Part shown: one piece after another, positions 12,509 to 26,485 of the stretch | Position numbering within the stretch: position 1 is the first letter of the stretch | Layout: each line of letters opens with the position of its first letter | Assembly: GCF_029635795.1 (NCBI RefSeq) | Contig: NZ_CP114280.1 | Location: 2,604,001-2,668,000, forward strand | From: Dickeya lacustris | GTDB taxonomy: Bacteria > Pseudomonadota > Gammaproteobacteria > Enterobacterales > Enterobacteriaceae | Reading direction: 5' to 3' | Length of the DNA: 64,000 bases | Notes under the pieces: generated by a model | What the model was told of the DNA's origin: nothing | Database searches by the model: none | The model's input: the letters and a program-made list of their open reading frames with translations, nothing else | Position numbers and translations under genes: made by a program

Positions 12509-13897
12509 GTGTCACTTTCGCTTTGGCAGCAGTGTCTTGCCCGTTTGCAGGATGAGTTACCTGCCACAGAATTCAGTATGTGGATACGCCCGTTGCAGGC
12601 GGAACTGAGTGACAACACTCTGGCGCTTTACGCCCCCAACCGTTTTGTGCTGGATTGGGTGCGCGATAAATATATTAATAATATCAATGGATTGTTGAAT
12701 GACTTTTGTGGCATGGATGCGCCATTGCTGCGTTTTGAAGTCGGCAGCAAACCGATGACGCCAGCCGTTGCTCCTGCGGGCCACCACAGTGCGACAACGC
12801 CTGCGCCGCAGGCCCGAACGGCTTCGCCGGTTCGTCCCAGCTGGGAAACGCCGGTAGCGCCAGCCGAGCATACCTATCGCTCGAATGTTAACCCCAAGCA
12901 TACCTTCGATAACTTTGTGGAAGGTAAATCCAACCAGTTGGCGCGTGCGGCAGCGCGGCAGGTCGCCGATAACCCCGGCGGCGCTTACAATCCGCTGTTT
13001 TTATACGGCGGCACCGGGCTGGGTAAAACGCACCTGTTGCACGCGGTGGGCAATGGCATTATTGCGCGCAAGCCGAATGCCAAAGTGGTGTACATGCATT
13101 CCGAGCGTTTCGTGCAGGATATGGTCAAGGCGTTGCAGAATAACGCTATTGAAGAATTCAAACGCTATTACCGTTCGGTTGATGCGTTATTAATTGATGA
13201 TATTCAATTTTTTGCCAACAAAGAGCGCTCGCAGGAAGAATTTTTCCACACCTTTAATGCCTTGCTGGAAGGCAATCAGCAAATCATCCTGACATCCGAT
13301 CGCTATCCGAAAGAGATAAACGGCGTGGAAGATCGCCTGAAATCCCGTTTTGGCTGGGGGTTAACCGTCGCCATTGAGCCGCCGGAACTGGAAACGCGCG
13401 TGGCGATTTTGATGAAAAAGGCCGATGAGAACGACATTCGCCTGCCGGGTGAAGTGGCGTTTTTTATTGCCAAGCGGCTGCGCTCCAATGTGCGTGAGCT
13501 GGAAGGCGCACTGAATCGGGTGATTGCGAACGCCAATTTTACCGGGCGGGCGATTACCATTGATTTCGTGCGTGAAGCGCTGCGTGATTTGCTGGCGCTT
13601 CAGGAAAAGCTGGTCACTATCGACAATATCCAGAAAACCGTGGCCGAGTATTACAAAATCAAAGTGGCTGATCTGCTTTCCAAGCGGCGTTCGCGCTCAG
13701 TGGCTCGCCCACGCCAGATGGCAATGGCGCTGGCCAAAGAACTGACCAACCACAGCCTGCCTGAAATAGGTGATGCTTTTGGTGGCCGTGACCACACCAC
13801 CGTGCTGCATGCTTGTCGTAAAATCGAGCAGTTGCGTGAAGAAAGTCACGACATCAAAGAAGATTTTTCCAATTTAATCCGCACATTATCGTCATAA
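12509..13897 (+). CDS. dnaA: Chromosomal replication initiator DnaA
   Basis: A 462-residue AAA+ initiator that opens oriC. The start is the GTG at 12509, preceded by GAGTGGAGTCC, giving [16 protein letters not shown] as in E. coli; a longer frame from 12479 adds ten unsupported residues. Domain I is residues 1-85 and domain II is a divergent Ala/Pro-rich linker to about 130. Domain III carries Walker [10 protein letters not shown] and Walker B LLIDDIQF. Domain IV has the DNA-binding signature [15 protein letters not shown]. Only the linker differs much from E. coli. It heads dnaA-dnaN-recF-gyrB. Confidence 0.99.
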   Translation: MSLSLWQQCLARLQDELPATEFSMWIRPLQAELSDNTLALYAPNRFVLDWVRDKYINNINGLLNDFCGMDAPLLRFEVGSKPMTPAVAPAGHHSATTPAPQARTASPVRPSWETPVAPAEHTYRSNVNPKHTFDNFVEGKSNQLARAAARQVADNPGGAYNPLFLYGGTGLGKTHLLHAVGNGIIARKPNAKVVYMHSERFVQDMVKALQNNAIEEFKRYYRSVDALLIDDIQFFANKERSQEEFFHTFNALLEGNQQIILTSDRYPKEINGVEDRLKSRFGWGLTVAIEPPELETRVAILMKKADENDIRLPGEVAFFIAKRLRSNVRELEGALNRVIANANFTGRAITIDFVREALRDLLALQEKLVTIDNIQKTVAEYYKIKVADLLSKRRSRSVARPRQMAMALAKELTNHSLPEIGDAFGGRDHTTVLHACRKIEQLREESHDIKEDFSNLIRTLSS

Positions 13898-13901
13898 CAT
13901 C

Positions 13902-15002
13902 ATGAAATTTATCGTTGAGCGTGAGCATCTGTTAAAACCGTTGCAACAGGTCAGTAGTCCGCTGGGCGGACGGCCGACATTGCCTATCCTCGGCAACCTG
14001 TTATTGCAGGTGAGCGAAGGGCGTTTGTCGTTGACCGGTACTGACCTGGAAATGGAAATGGTGGCCCATCTGGCGCTGACGCAGCCTCATGAGCCGGGCG
14101 CGACGACGGTGCCGGCGCGTAAGCTGTTCGACATTTGCCGGGGCTTGCCGGACGGCGCGGAAATCAGCGTTTCGCTGGAGGGCGACCGGATGCTGGTGCG
14201 CTCCGGGCGCAGCCGTTTTTCGTTATCGACACTACCGGCAGCGGATTTCCCGAATCTGGATGACTGGCAGAGCGAAGTGGAATTCACCCTGGCACAGGCA
14301 ACGCTAAAGCGCCTGATTGAAGCCACCCAGTTTTCGATGGCGCACCAGGATGTGCGTTACTACCTCAATGGCATGCTGTTTGAAACCGGCGGCGAGGAGT
14401 TACGCACCGTTTCCACCGACGGCCACCGTCTGGCGGTGTGTGCGATGCCGGTTGGGCAGTCGCTGCCGTCGCATTCGGTGATCGTGCCGCGTAAAGGGGT
14501 GATGGAACTGGTGCGTCTGCTCGATGGCGGTGAAACACCGCTGCAACTGCAAATCGGCAGCAACAATATTCGCGCCCATGTCGGCGATTTTATCTTTACC
14601 TCCAAGCTGGTGGATGGCCGCTTCCCGGATTATCGCCGCGTGCTGCCGAAAAACCCCGATAAAACGCTGGAGGCGAGCTGCGATTTGTTGCGTCAGGCGT
14701 TCTCCCGCGCGGCGATTCTGTCGAACGAGAAGTTTCGCGGCGTGCGTCTGTACTTAAACCAGAATCAACTGCGTATTACGGCGAATAACCCGGAGCAGGA
14801 AGAAGCGGAAGAGATTTTGGATGTGGAATACAGCGGCAGCGAAATGGAGATCGGTTTTAACGTTAGCTATGTGCTGGATGTGCTCAATGCGCTGAAATGC
14901 GAGGACGTGCGGCTGCTGCTGACCGATTCCATTTCCAGCGTCCAGATTGAAGACGCTGCAAGTCAGGCTGCGGCCTATGTCGTGATGCCGATGCGACTGT
15001 AG
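13902..15002 (+). CDS. dnaN: DNA polymerase III sliding clamp (beta subunit)
   Basis: A 366-residue clamp made of three topologically similar domains, starting MKFIVEREHLLKPLQQVS and ending AAYVVMPMRL, as in E. coli. It encircles DNA and tethers polymerase III and other partners. It starts four bases after the dnaA stop, so it is almost certainly co-transcribed with it. Confidence 0.99.
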   Translation: MKFIVEREHLLKPLQQVSSPLGGRPTLPILGNLLLQVSEGRLSLTGTDLEMEMVAHLALTQPHEPGATTVPARKLFDICRGLPDGAEISVSLEGDRMLVRSGRSRFSLSTLPAADFPNLDDWQSEVEFTLAQATLKRLIEATQFSMAHQDVRYYLNGMLFETGGEELRTVSTDGHRLAVCAMPVGQSLPSHSVIVPRKGVMELVRLLDGGETPLQLQIGSNNIRAHVGDFIFTSKLVDGRFPDYRRVLPKNPDKTLEASCDLLRQAFSRAAILSNEKFRGVRLYLNQNQLRITANNPEQEEAEEILDVEYSGSEMEIGFNVSYVLDVLNALKCEDVRLLLTDSISSVQIEDAASQAAAYVVMPMRL

Positions 15003-15021
15003 CGCTTACGGCCCTGCACCT

Positions 15022-15053
15022 CACGCCGCGCCATTGGGTGCGGCGTGCTTTTA
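15022..15053 (+). terminator. Hairpin between dnaN and recF
   Basis: CACGCCGC (15022-15029) pairs with GCGGCGTG (15040-15047) and is followed by CTTTTAT. The stem is good and the T-run short, so it may be a partial terminator or attenuator within the dnaA-gyrB cluster. Confidence 0.45.
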
Positions 15054-15134
15054 TAAAATCTATCGTTATCAAAGGCGTGAAACGGGTATAGCAACAATGC
15101 TGGCACAAGGGTCATCGGGTAAAAGGGGTGAGAT

Positions 15135-18727
<3,593 letters not shown>

Positions 18728-18738
18728 TAAATGCGTTT

Positions 18739-18770
18739 ACGTGATTTCACCTTTGGTGAAATCACGTCTT
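18739..18770 (+). terminator. Terminator after gyrB
   Basis: A perfect 13-base hairpin (18739-18751 with 18755-18767) with a three-base loop begins 12 bases after the gyrB stop. The T-rich tail is short (CTTC), but the position and stem make it the likely end of the dnaA-gyrB transcripts. Confidence 0.7.
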
Positions 18771-18823
18771 CATCGTCATCGGTGTGAATGGTATTTGATT
18801 CAGACGATATGCCCCAAATAATG

Positions 18824-18854
18824 CTAATTGCAGGAAGGCGGCAAGCGAGCGAAT
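18824..18854 (+). repeat. Degenerate copy of an enterobacterial intergenic repeat
   Basis: ATTGCAGGAAGGCGGCAAGC followed by GAGCGAAT matches, from memory, the beginning of a palindromic intergenic repeat common in Pectobacterium, Dickeya and Serratia. The remainder of the element is not recognisable here. The rest of 18728-18941 shows only the gyrB terminator. Confidence 0.4.
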
Positions 18855-18941
18855 TGCGCGACGGATAATTCTGTACTCTACCGTTATAGCGCTAATTTGG
18901 GTGATATCTTCACATGTAAGAAATGTATAGGTTACAGTGCA

Positions 18942-19370
18942 TCAGGGCGTAATAATAAGTTTCATAAAACGCTTTCTCACTTCGCTATAGCCATTATTTT
19001 GGTAAAATTTATGCGCCTGAATTCTACGCTCGTTACTGGAGAGTTCGATTTGTGTGCAGCCTGCATTAATTGCAATACGCTCTGCTTTCGCAAGTAATTG
19101 ATGGCCAATTCCTTTACCACGATGATACTCATCAATAATCAATGCAGAGATGACACACCATTTTCCTTCCTCATGAATAGGATGGATGAAGTTAATGACG
19201 ATTGCCCCGCATATTTTCTGCTCACTCTCAGCAATGACTATGCACCTTTCTTTATTTTCCTCTCTCAACATGGTTTTTATTTTTTCATGATGTGTCTTAT
19301 AACCAAGTTGTAAGAAAAGATCACACAAAGAAGAGGTATCGCTTTCCTTAGCCTTTCTGATAATGGTCAT
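18942..19370 (-). CDS. GNAT-family N-acetyltransferase (first of a pair)
   Basis: A 142-residue GNAT starting MTIIRKAKESDTSSL. The acetyl-CoA binding motif A is EYHRGKGIGHQLL near residues 80-92, with the GNAT C-terminal signature HKFYQNNGY. No substrate can be assigned. Its start overlaps the end of the next upstream GNAT gene by 23 bases, so the two are translated from one message and probably arose by duplication. Base composition is AT-richer than gyrB or the MFS gene, which suggests acquisition. Confidence 0.82.
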   Translation of the reverse strand: MTIIRKAKESDTSSLCDLFLQLGYKTHHEKIKTMLREENKERCIVIAESEQKICGAIVINFIHPIHEEGKWCVISALIIDEYHRGKGIGHQLLAKAERIAINAGCTQIELSSNERRIQAHKFYQNNGYSEVRKRFMKLIITP

Positions 19371-19809
19371 CTTTTTTCCTAATTAGCTTAAATAAATATT
19401 TGGGTGATTCAGAATATCCCTGCCTGTAATAAAAACGGTGAGCATCAGTTCGGCGTGAATGACAGTGAACTTCTACGCGATCGCATCCTCTTTCCGTAGC
19501 GATCTTTATTGCATATTCTTCTAGCGTTTTACCGACACCTTTTCCTCTATCCGCAGAGTCAACGGCGAAATAACTTATGCGACAAAAATCGCCGGGTAGA
19601 GCAAGCTGAGGAATAAAATGTAAAGAAATAACACCCTTTACTATTCCCTCTTCAACAAATACCAGCAGTCTTCCATCGGGGTGGTTAATCAACAATGAGA
19701 TCTTGTCCATAATGAATCTACTTGTGTCAGGATAACCAAGCCCATCAAGAAGCCTGGTTATTGTTTCAGCATCATCAATATTTGCCTCACGGATGTGATA
19801 CATTTTCAC
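19348..19809 (-). CDS. GNAT-family N-acetyltransferase (second of a pair)
   Basis: A 153-residue GNAT (151 if started at the second Met). It has motif A ADRGKGVGKTLEEYA and the C-terminal HRFYYRQGYSES. It is the promoter-proximal member of the tandem pair and ends inside the start of the other. Both proteins share the layout xIRxAxxxD, RGKG(I/V)G and (H)KFY/RFYxxxGYSE. Substrate unknown. Confidence 0.82.
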   Translation of the reverse strand: MKMYHIREANIDDAETITRLLDGLGYPDTSRFIMDKISLLINHPDGRLLVFVEEGIVKGVISLHFIPQLALPGDFCRISYFAVDSADRGKGVGKTLEEYAIKIATERGCDRVEVHCHSRRTDAHRFYYRQGYSESPKYLFKLIRKKDDHYQKG

Positions 19810-19892
19810 CTACCCATTTGTTATTTAATGAAAAAATTTCTTTGTATAGATAACTGGATGCGGTTTTTGGCAGATAGCTGAACCGCCAGGCA

Positions 19893-21080
19893 CTATTTTG
19901 GCTGTGCAATTAGGGTTTTTGTTCCACGCCACTCCTGCGCCAACGCCATTAGCGCCGTAATCACCATAAAGATAACCGCTGACCAGAAAATGGCAGACGG
20001 ATGGCCTTGATCCAGCAGCCAGCCGAAGACCACCGGGCCACCCGCGCCGCCGATGTTAAAGCCGGTGGTGACGATGCCAAAGACGCGCCCTTCCGCGCCT
20101 GCCGGTGATACCGCGCGAACCAGCATATCCCGCGACGGGGCGATTATGCCGGAGAGAAAGCCTGCCACACCCAGAATCAGCGTGGTCATCAGTGACGGCA
20201 GGGTAACGGCGGCGACGATGGCGACCAGCACCGCTGTCACCACCAGCGAACCGGTAGCGACCAGCCCGTGATGCCGGGTTTTATCCGCCAGAGAGCCACC
20301 CGCCAGTACGCCGAATGCGCTGGTAAACAAAAACGCTGTCAGCGCCAGGTTGGCTTCGGTCAGCGGCATGCCGTAACCGTTCACCAGCGCTGTCACCGAG
20401 AAGTTTTGAATCGAGTTAGTGCTCAGGTTGAGCAGCATAAACAGCACCAGCAGCGACAAGATAGGCAGGGTAAATACCGCGACCTTTGGCGCAGCGGTCT
20501 TTTTGTCGTGCGCGCTGGCGGCAGGCAAGGCCTCGTGTTCGCCGAGCAACATCGGTACGGTCAGCAGCCCGAGCAGGCCGGATAAAACCAGCGCGAACTC
20601 AATACGGGTGAGGGCGGCGACGGTCAGCAAAATGGCTGGCGCGACGGCGGTGCCGAGAAAACCGGAAAAAGTATGCACCGAGAAGGCGCGGCCCATGCGG
20701 TTTTCAGCAATGCCGCGTGAGAGCAAGGCGTAATCCGAGGGGTGATAGACCGCGTTGGCAAGCCCAGCCAGCGCCATGGCTGCAAGCATCCAGCTGTAGC
20801 TGGTAAAAAAGCCGAGCGACAAAAAGCTCAGACTGCCTAGCGTCAGCCCGGCTATCAACGTGCGGCGTGGGCCGATACGGTCAACGGCAAAGCCAATCGG
20901 CGTTTGCACCAGTGCCGAGACAATGTTGAATACGCCGAGTGCCACCCCGATTTCCACGTAACTGATGCCACGCTGTGCGGAAATCAGCGGCATCAGCGCC
21001 GGTAGCACCATCATGTGGAAATGGCTGACCCAGTGGGCAGCGGAGACTTGTGCCAGTAGCGGTAGCTTTTTTATTGTCAT
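19893..21080 (-). CDS. Major facilitator superfamily transporter
   Basis: A 395-residue inner-membrane protein with about twelve predicted helices, starting MTIKKLPLLAQVSAAHWVSH. The MFS loop 2-3 motif appears as GFAVDRIGPRRTLIAG. The short His-containing first helix (HWVSHFHMMVLPALMP) is typical of the Fsr-like branch, which includes fosmidomycin resistance exporters. Function as a drug or metabolite exporter is inference. It stands alone, 84 bases from the GNAT pair and transcribed in the same direction. Confidence 0.85.
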   Translation of the reverse strand: MTIKKLPLLAQVSAAHWVSHFHMMVLPALMPLISAQRGISYVEIGVALGVFNIVSALVQTPIGFAVDRIGPRRTLIAGLTLGSLSFLSLGFFTSYSWMLAAMALAGLANAVYHPSDYALLSRGIAENRMGRAFSVHTFSGFLGTAVAPAILLTVAALTRIEFALVLSGLLGLLTVPMLLGEHEALPAASAHDKKTAAPKVAVFTLPILSLLVLFMLLNLSTNSIQNFSVTALVNGYGMPLTEANLALTAFLFTSAFGVLAGGSLADKTRHHGLVATGSLVVTAVLVAIVAAVTLPSLMTTLILGVAGFLSGIIAPSRDMLVRAVSPAGAEGRVFGIVTTGFNIGGAGGPVVFGWLLDQGHPSAIFWSAVIFMVITALMALAQEWRGTKTLIAQPK

Positions 21081-21282
21081 GGTTATTTTTATCGATTGGC
21101 TGCGCGGATGCGCAAGGCGAAGTCAGCAATTAAGGTTAACATATCGCCACAACGGTTAGCCGTCTATCTTTATACCGGCAACATGGCCGAGGGTGATGGT
21201 GCTGATGAGGGGAAAAAGCCAGCAGAAAGCCAGCAAAAAATCGCTGACTGCTTCTGCTCGCATCCGCAGTCAGTGGGCAAGA

Positions 21283-22035
21283 TTACGGGTTGAGCGGCAG
21301 GTAAAAATCGAACCGGTGGCTTTTGGTTGCCAGCGCTGACTGTGCAGGAATGCCAGCGAGCGGCGGCGCGTAATCCGGGCGTTTGACCACCACCCGTTTT
21401 TTGGCCAGGCGGCGGGCCGGTTCCAGCAGGGCGTCGGCGTCATCGTCGGCACCCACCAGCGACTGAAACACCCGCATCTCCTTTTTCACCAGCGCGCTTT
21501 TCTGGCGGTGGGGAAACATCGGGTCAAGGTAGACCACATCCGGCGGCGGCGTAATGGCACTGAGCGCATCGAGGCTGGAGGCGTGTAGCAGCGTCAGGCG
21601 CTCGCGCAGCCAGCCGCCGATCTCCGGGTCTTGATAGGCGCGCTCTAAGCCGTCATCCAGCAACGCGGCGACAACCGGGTGGCGTTCCACCATGCGCACC
21701 CGGCAACCGAGTGCGGCCAGCACGAACGCATCGCGCCCCAGACCGGCGGTGGCATCCACCACGTCGGGCAGATAGTCTTTTTTGATGCCGACGGCTTTGG
21801 CTACCGCCTCGCCCCGGCCACCGCCGAAGCGGCGGCGGTGCGCCATCGCGCCAGAAACAAAATCCACGCAGATAGCGCCGAGCTTCGGTTCATCGCATTT
21901 ACGTAATTCCAGCCGCTCCGGGGTGAGCACCAGCGCCAGCGCCGCATGGTCGTCGTTTTCCAGCCCCCAGCGCTGCGCCAGTTGCGCCAGCGCCTCGGGT
22001 GCGGCACCGGCTTCGGTCAGTAAACCAATTTTCAT
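21283..22035 (-). CDS. rsmJ: 16S rRNA (guanine1516-N2)-methyltransferase
   Basis: A 250-residue SAM-dependent methyltransferase (YhiQ family). The SAM-binding loop is [14 protein letters not shown] near residues 94-107 and the catalytic motif is YLDPMFPHR near 168. It overlaps the prlC stop by four bases (ATGA), the conserved prlC-rsmJ coupling of enterobacteria. Confidence 0.95.
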   Translation of the reverse strand: MKIGLLTEAGAAPEALAQLAQRWGLENDDHAALALVLTPERLELRKCDEPKLGAICVDFVSGAMAHRRRFGGGRGEAVAKAVGIKKDYLPDVVDATAGLGRDAFVLAALGCRVRMVERHPVVAALLDDGLERAYQDPEIGGWLRERLTLLHASSLDALSAITPPPDVVYLDPMFPHRQKSALVKKEMRVFQSLVGADDDADALLEPARRLAKKRVVVKRPDYAPPLAGIPAQSALATKSHRFDFYLPLNP

Positions 22036-24074
22036 CCCTGAATGCCGTAGTGTTTCAGCATCGCATCCAACTGCGGCTCGCGGCCACGGAAGCGTTTGAA
22101 CAGTTCCATCGGCTGCTCCGAACCGCCCCGTGACAGGATGTTGTCCAAAAACGACAGCCCGGTCTCACGGTTGAAGATGCCTTCTTCTTCGAAACGTGAA
22201 AACGCATCGGCTGCCAGCACATCGGCCCACAGGTAACTGTAGTAACCTGCCGCGTAACCACCGGCAAAAATATGGCTGAACGAGTGCGGGAAGCGGTTCC
22301 ATTCCGGGCTTTTAATCACCGAGACTTGCGCTTTGACGTCCGCCAGCGTTTCCAGCACGCGTGCGCCTTTGGCCGGGTCATAACCAGCGTGCAGGCGGAA
22401 ATCGAACAGGCCAAACTCCAGCTGGCGTAAAATAAACATCGCCGCCTGGTAGTTTTTCGCTGCCAGCATCTTATCGAGCATGTCCTGCGGCAGCGGTTCG
22501 CCGGTTTCGTAATGGCCGGAAATAAATGCCAGCGCATCCGGCTCCCAGCACCAGTTCTCCATAAACTGGCTTGGCAGTTCGACGGCATCCCAGGGTACGC
22601 CATTGACACCGGCGACACCGGCGGTTTCAACGCGCGTTAGCATGTGGTGCAGGCCGTGGCCGAACTCATGGAACAGCGTGATAACTTCGTCGTGCGTGAA
22701 CAGCGCCGGTTTGCCATTGAGCGGGCGGTTGAAATTACAGGTCAGATACGCCACCGGTTTTTGCAGCTCGCCGTTGGCGTTGCGCAGACGGCTGACGCAT
22801 TCATCCATCCAGGCACCGCCACGCTTGTGCTCACGGGCGTACAGATCGAGGTAGAAACTGCCCAGCAGCGCGCCGCTTTCATCAAACAGGTCAAAGAAGC
22901 GTGTTTCCGGGTGCCAGACGTCAACGTCCTGGCGCTCTTTGGCGTGAATACCGTAAATGCGTTTCACCACCTCGAACAGCCCTTCCAGCACGCGCGGTTC
23001 CGGGAAATAGGGGCGCAACTGTTCATCGCTAATCGAGTACAGATGTTGTTTCTGCTGCTCGGCGTAGTAGGTGATATCCCACGGGTTGAGCTGTTCGACG
23101 CCAAAATTCGCTTTAGCAAACGCGCGCAGTTGTTCCAGTTCCTGCTCGGCCTGCGGGCGAGCGCGTTTGGCCAGGTCAGTCAGGAAATCCAGCACCTGCT
23201 GCGGGTTTTCCGCCATTTTTGTCGCCAGCGATTTGTCGGCAAAGCTGTCAAAACCCAGCAGTTGCGCCAGTTCGTGACGCAACGCCAGCAATTCTTCCAT
23301 GATGGCGCTGTTATCCCATTGACCGGCATTCGGCCCTTGTTCAGAAGCACGGGTGACGTAAGCGCGGTACAGCTCTTCACGCAGCGCCTGATTCGCGCAA
23401 TAGGTCATCACCGGCAGATAGCTTGGGATATCCAGCGTCAGCAGCCAGCCTTGCAGCTCTTTGGCTTCAGCCAGCGCACTGGCGGCGGCCAGCGCACTCT
23501 CCGGCAGGCCGTCGAGCTCCGTCACGTCCGTGACCAGCTTGCTCCAGCCCATGGTGGCATCAAGCACGTTGTTACTGAACTGCGAGCCCAGTTCCGACAG
23601 GCGGGCGACAATTTCACCGTAGCGTTTTTGCTGCTCCGGCGCTAACCCGATGCCTGACAGCTCGAAATCGCGCAGCGCGTTCTCGACCGCTTTTTTCTGC
23701 TCCAGACTGAGCGCGGCATAGTGCTCGCCGTCGCGCAGGCTGCGATACGCGCGGTATAACCCGGCATGTTGGCCAACCCATGTGCCGTACTCTGATAGCA
23801 GCGGCAGGCACTGCTCATAGGCGCTGCGCAGTTCCGGGCTATTTTGGACAGAGTTCAGATGGCTCACCGGAGAAAAAATTCGCCCCAACCTGTCATCACT
23901 TTCTGCCAGCGGCTGGCACAGGTTATCCCAGGTAAACGGGCCGCTCTGGGCCACGACCTGCTCAACGGTTTGACGGCAGACGTCCAACGCCTGTTGCACC
24001 GCAGGAAGGATGTGCTCGATTTTAAGCTGGGAAAACGGGGGCAGGGTAAAAGAGGACAGTAATGGATTGGTCAT
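22032..24074 (-). CDS. prlC: Oligopeptidase A
   Basis: A 680-residue cytoplasmic zinc metallopeptidase of family M3 that degrades short peptides, including cleaved signal peptides. The zinc site is [13 protein letters not shown] near residues 465-477. The start at 24074 gives [14 protein letters not shown] as in E. coli; an upstream in-frame ATG at 24161 would add 29 residues without family support. The stop overlaps the rsmJ start. E. coli prlC is heat-shock induced; no convincing sigma32 box was picked out here. Confidence 0.97.
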   Translation of the reverse strand: MTNPLLSSFTLPPFSQLKIEHILPAVQQALDVCRQTVEQVVAQSGPFTWDNLCQPLAESDDRLGRIFSPVSHLNSVQNSPELRSAYEQCLPLLSEYGTWVGQHAGLYRAYRSLRDGEHYAALSLEQKKAVENALRDFELSGIGLAPEQQKRYGEIVARLSELGSQFSNNVLDATMGWSKLVTDVTELDGLPESALAAASALAEAKELQGWLLTLDIPSYLPVMTYCANQALREELYRAYVTRASEQGPNAGQWDNSAIMEELLALRHELAQLLGFDSFADKSLATKMAENPQQVLDFLTDLAKRARPQAEQELEQLRAFAKANFGVEQLNPWDITYYAEQQKQHLYSISDEQLRPYFPEPRVLEGLFEVVKRIYGIHAKERQDVDVWHPETRFFDLFDESGALLGSFYLDLYAREHKRGGAWMDECVSRLRNANGELQKPVAYLTCNFNRPLNGKPALFTHDEVITLFHEFGHGLHHMLTRVETAGVAGVNGVPWDAVELPSQFMENWCWEPDALAFISGHYETGEPLPQDMLDKMLAAKNYQAAMFILRQLEFGLFDFRLHAGYDPAKGARVLETLADVKAQVSVIKSPEWNRFPHSFSHIFAGGYAAGYYSYLWADVLAADAFSRFEEEGIFNRETGLSFLDNILSRGGSEQPMELFKRFRGREPQLDAMLKHYGIQG

Positions 24075-24239
24075 GGCGCAGTCCTGAATGGTTGAATAAG
24101 TTGAATAATAAGAAAGGACGTTATTGTGACTTAACATGAGGGGTAACAAACGGAAAATCAATGGCTGGGCGCACAGCCGGGTCAGGCTCGCCGCAAAAAA
24201 AGATAAACCGACGGGAAAAGGCCAGCCGGTGTCAGGCGC

Positions 24240-24524
24240 TTAACCGCGCTGGTCATAGCCGGCATAAAACCAGCCGACTAACGATGGATTGGTGATGTCA
24301 GTGAAGAACTCCGCCACGATATCACGCATGAGTCCGTAGCGGCGGCACAGCTGCCCGGCTTTAAATGCCGCCTGTTGTCTGCCGTGCTGCGTGGCGAGCT
24401 GATGGGCATAGCCACAGAGATAGCCGCGCCGGTAATCATCACAGTAATGCCGAATGTCGCTATCAGAGAGTGGCGCCGGTGCATTCAGCCCGGCCAGAAT
24501 GCCATCGCCAAAGTGATTTTTCAT
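24240..24524 (-). CDS. DUF2623 (YghW-like) protein
   Basis: A 94-residue protein starting MKNHFGDGILAGLNA. It matches the layout of E. coli YghW: an N-terminal NHFGxG(L/I)xAGL, a central YRRGYLCGYAHQL, then LCRRYGL and a C-terminal FYAGY. The function of the family is unknown. It lies between prlC and rlmJ with its own intergenic spaces. Confidence 0.75.
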   Translation of the reverse strand: MKNHFGDGILAGLNAPAPLSDSDIRHYCDDYRRGYLCGYAHQLATQHGRQQAAFKAGQLCRRYGLMRDIVAEFFTDITNPSLVGWFYAGYDQRG

Positions 24525-24689
24525 GTTGCCCTGCCTGTGTCTACCGTTATGTATTTAATTATATAACCAAGTCGATGAGAAATGGCAGAGGCAGCGCGAT
24601 CGCGGCGGGCGATTTTGTGTCGAAGCGTTTATACTGTGGCGTCTGATATTTTTCTCTTGATGCTTTTTCTTTTCGGAAAACCGACCCTT

Positions 24690-25532
24690 ATGCTGAGTTA
24701 CCGCCACAGTTTTCATGCCGGCAATCATGCCGATGTGCTGAAACACACCGTCCTGAGTTTGATTATTACTGCGTTGAAAGAGAAGGAAAAACCGTTCCTG
24801 TATCTGGATACGCACTCCGGCGCAGGCCGTTATCAGCTACAAAGCGAGCATGCCGAGCGCACCGGCGAGTATCTTGAGGGGATCGGGCGGCTCTGGCAGC
24901 GGGATGATATTCCCGCCGAGCTGGAACCTTACCTGGATGTGGTGCGTTCTTACAATTCAGGCGACCGGTTGCGCTATTACCCCGGTTCCCCGCTGATTGC
25001 CCGCCAACTGTTGCGCGAGCAGGATAAAATTCATCTCACCGAGCTGCACCCTAGCGACTTTCCGCTGTTGCGTCAGGAGTTTGCCCGCGATAGCCGGGCG
25101 CGCGTGGTGCGTGAAGATGGCTACCAGCAGTTAAAAGCCCAGTTGCCGCCGCTCTCGCGCCGTGGACTGGTGCTGATAGACCCGCCTTATGAGCTGAAAA
25201 CGGATTATCAGGACGTGGTCAAAGGGATTCAGGAAGGCTACCGCCGCTTTGCCACCGGCGTGTATGCACTGTGGTATCCGGTGGTATTACGCCAGCACAT
25301 TAAGCGGTTGCTCAAAGACCTTGAGGCCACCGGGATTCGCCGTATTTTACAAATTGAGCTGGCGGTGCTGCCAGACAGCGATCGCCACGGTATGACCGCC
25401 TCCGGCATGATTGTGATTAACCCGCCCTGGATGCTGGAAGCCCAGATGAAGCGCGTGTTGCCGTGGCTGCACAAGGTGCTGGTGCCCGCAGGCACCGGCC
25501 ACACCCGTGTAGAATGGGTGGTGCCGGAGTAA
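24690..25532 (+). CDS. rlmJ: 23S rRNA (adenine2030-N6)-methyltransferase
   Basis: A 280-residue SAM-dependent methyltransferase (YhiR). The start at 24690 gives MLSYRHSFHAGNHADVLKH, exactly the family N-terminus; the frame is open upstream to 24582 but those codons are unsupported. The catalytic motif DPPYELK lies near residue 164. In E. coli rlmJ is next to prlC and gor, as here. Confidence 0.97.
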   Translation: MLSYRHSFHAGNHADVLKHTVLSLIITALKEKEKPFLYLDTHSGAGRYQLQSEHAERTGEYLEGIGRLWQRDDIPAELEPYLDVVRSYNSGDRLRYYPGSPLIARQLLREQDKIHLTELHPSDFPLLRQEFARDSRARVVREDGYQQLKAQLPPLSRRGLVLIDPPYELKTDYQDVVKGIQEGYRRFATGVYALWYPVVLRQHIKRLLKDLEATGIRRILQIELAVLPDSDRHGMTASGMIVINPPWMLEAQMKRVLPWLHKVLVPAGTGHTRVEWVVPE

Positions 25533-25555
25533 TACGTCATCACCGCGCGCCGGGA

Positions 25556-26485
25556 TTACACCCGGAAGGTGGCAAAGTCGCTTGCCACCTCGGTGGCGGC
25601 AAACACCGTCTGGCATTCCTGACGTAACCGCGCCAGGTCTGCCTGCCCGTAGCGGGCGCTGAAATGGGTGATGATGAGCCGTTTGGCCCCGGCATCCCGT
25701 GCGGCGGCGGCGGCTTGTAACGTGGTGGAGTGGCCGCGTTCGCTGGCACGCTCGGCCATGGCTCCTTCCAGCGTCGCTTCATGAACCATCACATCCACGC
25801 CTGCCGCGAGCAGGCCTGCCGCAGGCGTAGGGCGAGTGTCGCCGAAGATAGCCAATGACTTACCCGGTGTGGCGGGGCCGACATAATCCCAGCCGTTCAG
25901 CACCCGACCGTCATCCAGCGTGACGGTTTCGCCGCGCCTGAGATGCTGAAACCAGACGCCGGGTTTTACGCCGTCGGCTGCCAGTTTCGCCACATTCAGC
26001 GGCCCCGGTTTGGGGCGTTCTTCAATACGGTAGCCCAGGCAATACAGGGTGTGGGAGAGAACACAGGCCGTGACCTGTAAGCGTTCATCCTCACAGACCC
26101 GCGCCGATTCCCCCTCTTTGACATCCAGCTCGATGATATTGAGCGGATAAGTCAGATAGGAACCGCTGAGGGTCAGCGCCTGCTCGACAAAGGCTTTTAA
26201 CCCGCATGGCCCGTAGAGCGTGAGCGGCGTGTCGATACCGCCCATCGCGCGCGAGCACAACAGGCCCGGCAAGCCGAAAATGTGGTCGCCGTGCAGGTGG
26301 GTGATGAAGATTTTCTCCAGCTTGCCCGGTTTGACCGGGGTGCGCAAAATTTGGTGCTGGGTGCCTTCGCCGCAATCAAACAACCAAAACGCAGGCCGGA
26401 TGCCGTGCAAATCAAGCGCGAGACTACTGACGTTGCGCGTTTGGGTTGGCACACCGGCATTGGTGCCGAGAAAAATCAGTTCCAT
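25556..26485 (-). CDS. rbn: Ribonuclease BN / RNase Z
   Basis: A 309-residue metallo-beta-lactamase-fold nuclease (ElaC) for tRNA 3' processing. The N-terminus is MELIFLGTNAGVPTQTRNVS. The zinc motif THLHGDHIFGLPG is near residues 61-73, with further metal ligands in FGDTRP, VHEATL and ITHFSARY. Length matches E. coli (305). It converges on rlmJ with a 23-base gap. Confidence 0.95.
   Translation of the reverse strand: MELIFLGTNAGVPTQTRNVSSLALDLHGIRPAFWLFDCGEGTQHQILRTPVKPGKLEKIFITHLHGDHIFGLPGLLCSRAMGGIDTPLTLYGPCGLKAFVEQALTLSGSYLTYPLNIIELDVKEGESARVCEDERLQVTACVLSHTLYCLGYRIEERPKPGPLNVAKLAADGVKPGVWFQHLRRGETVTLDDGRVLNGWDYVGPATPGKSLAIFGDTRPTPAAGLLAAGVDVMVHEATLEGAMAERASERGHSTTLQAAAAARDAGAKRLIITHFSARYGQADLARLRQECQTVFAATEVASDFATFRV

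Noticed and set aside
22644..23645. 333-codon plus-strand frame opposite prlC
   Set aside because: Shadow of prlC; low-complexity Arg/Gln-rich translation without any family feature.
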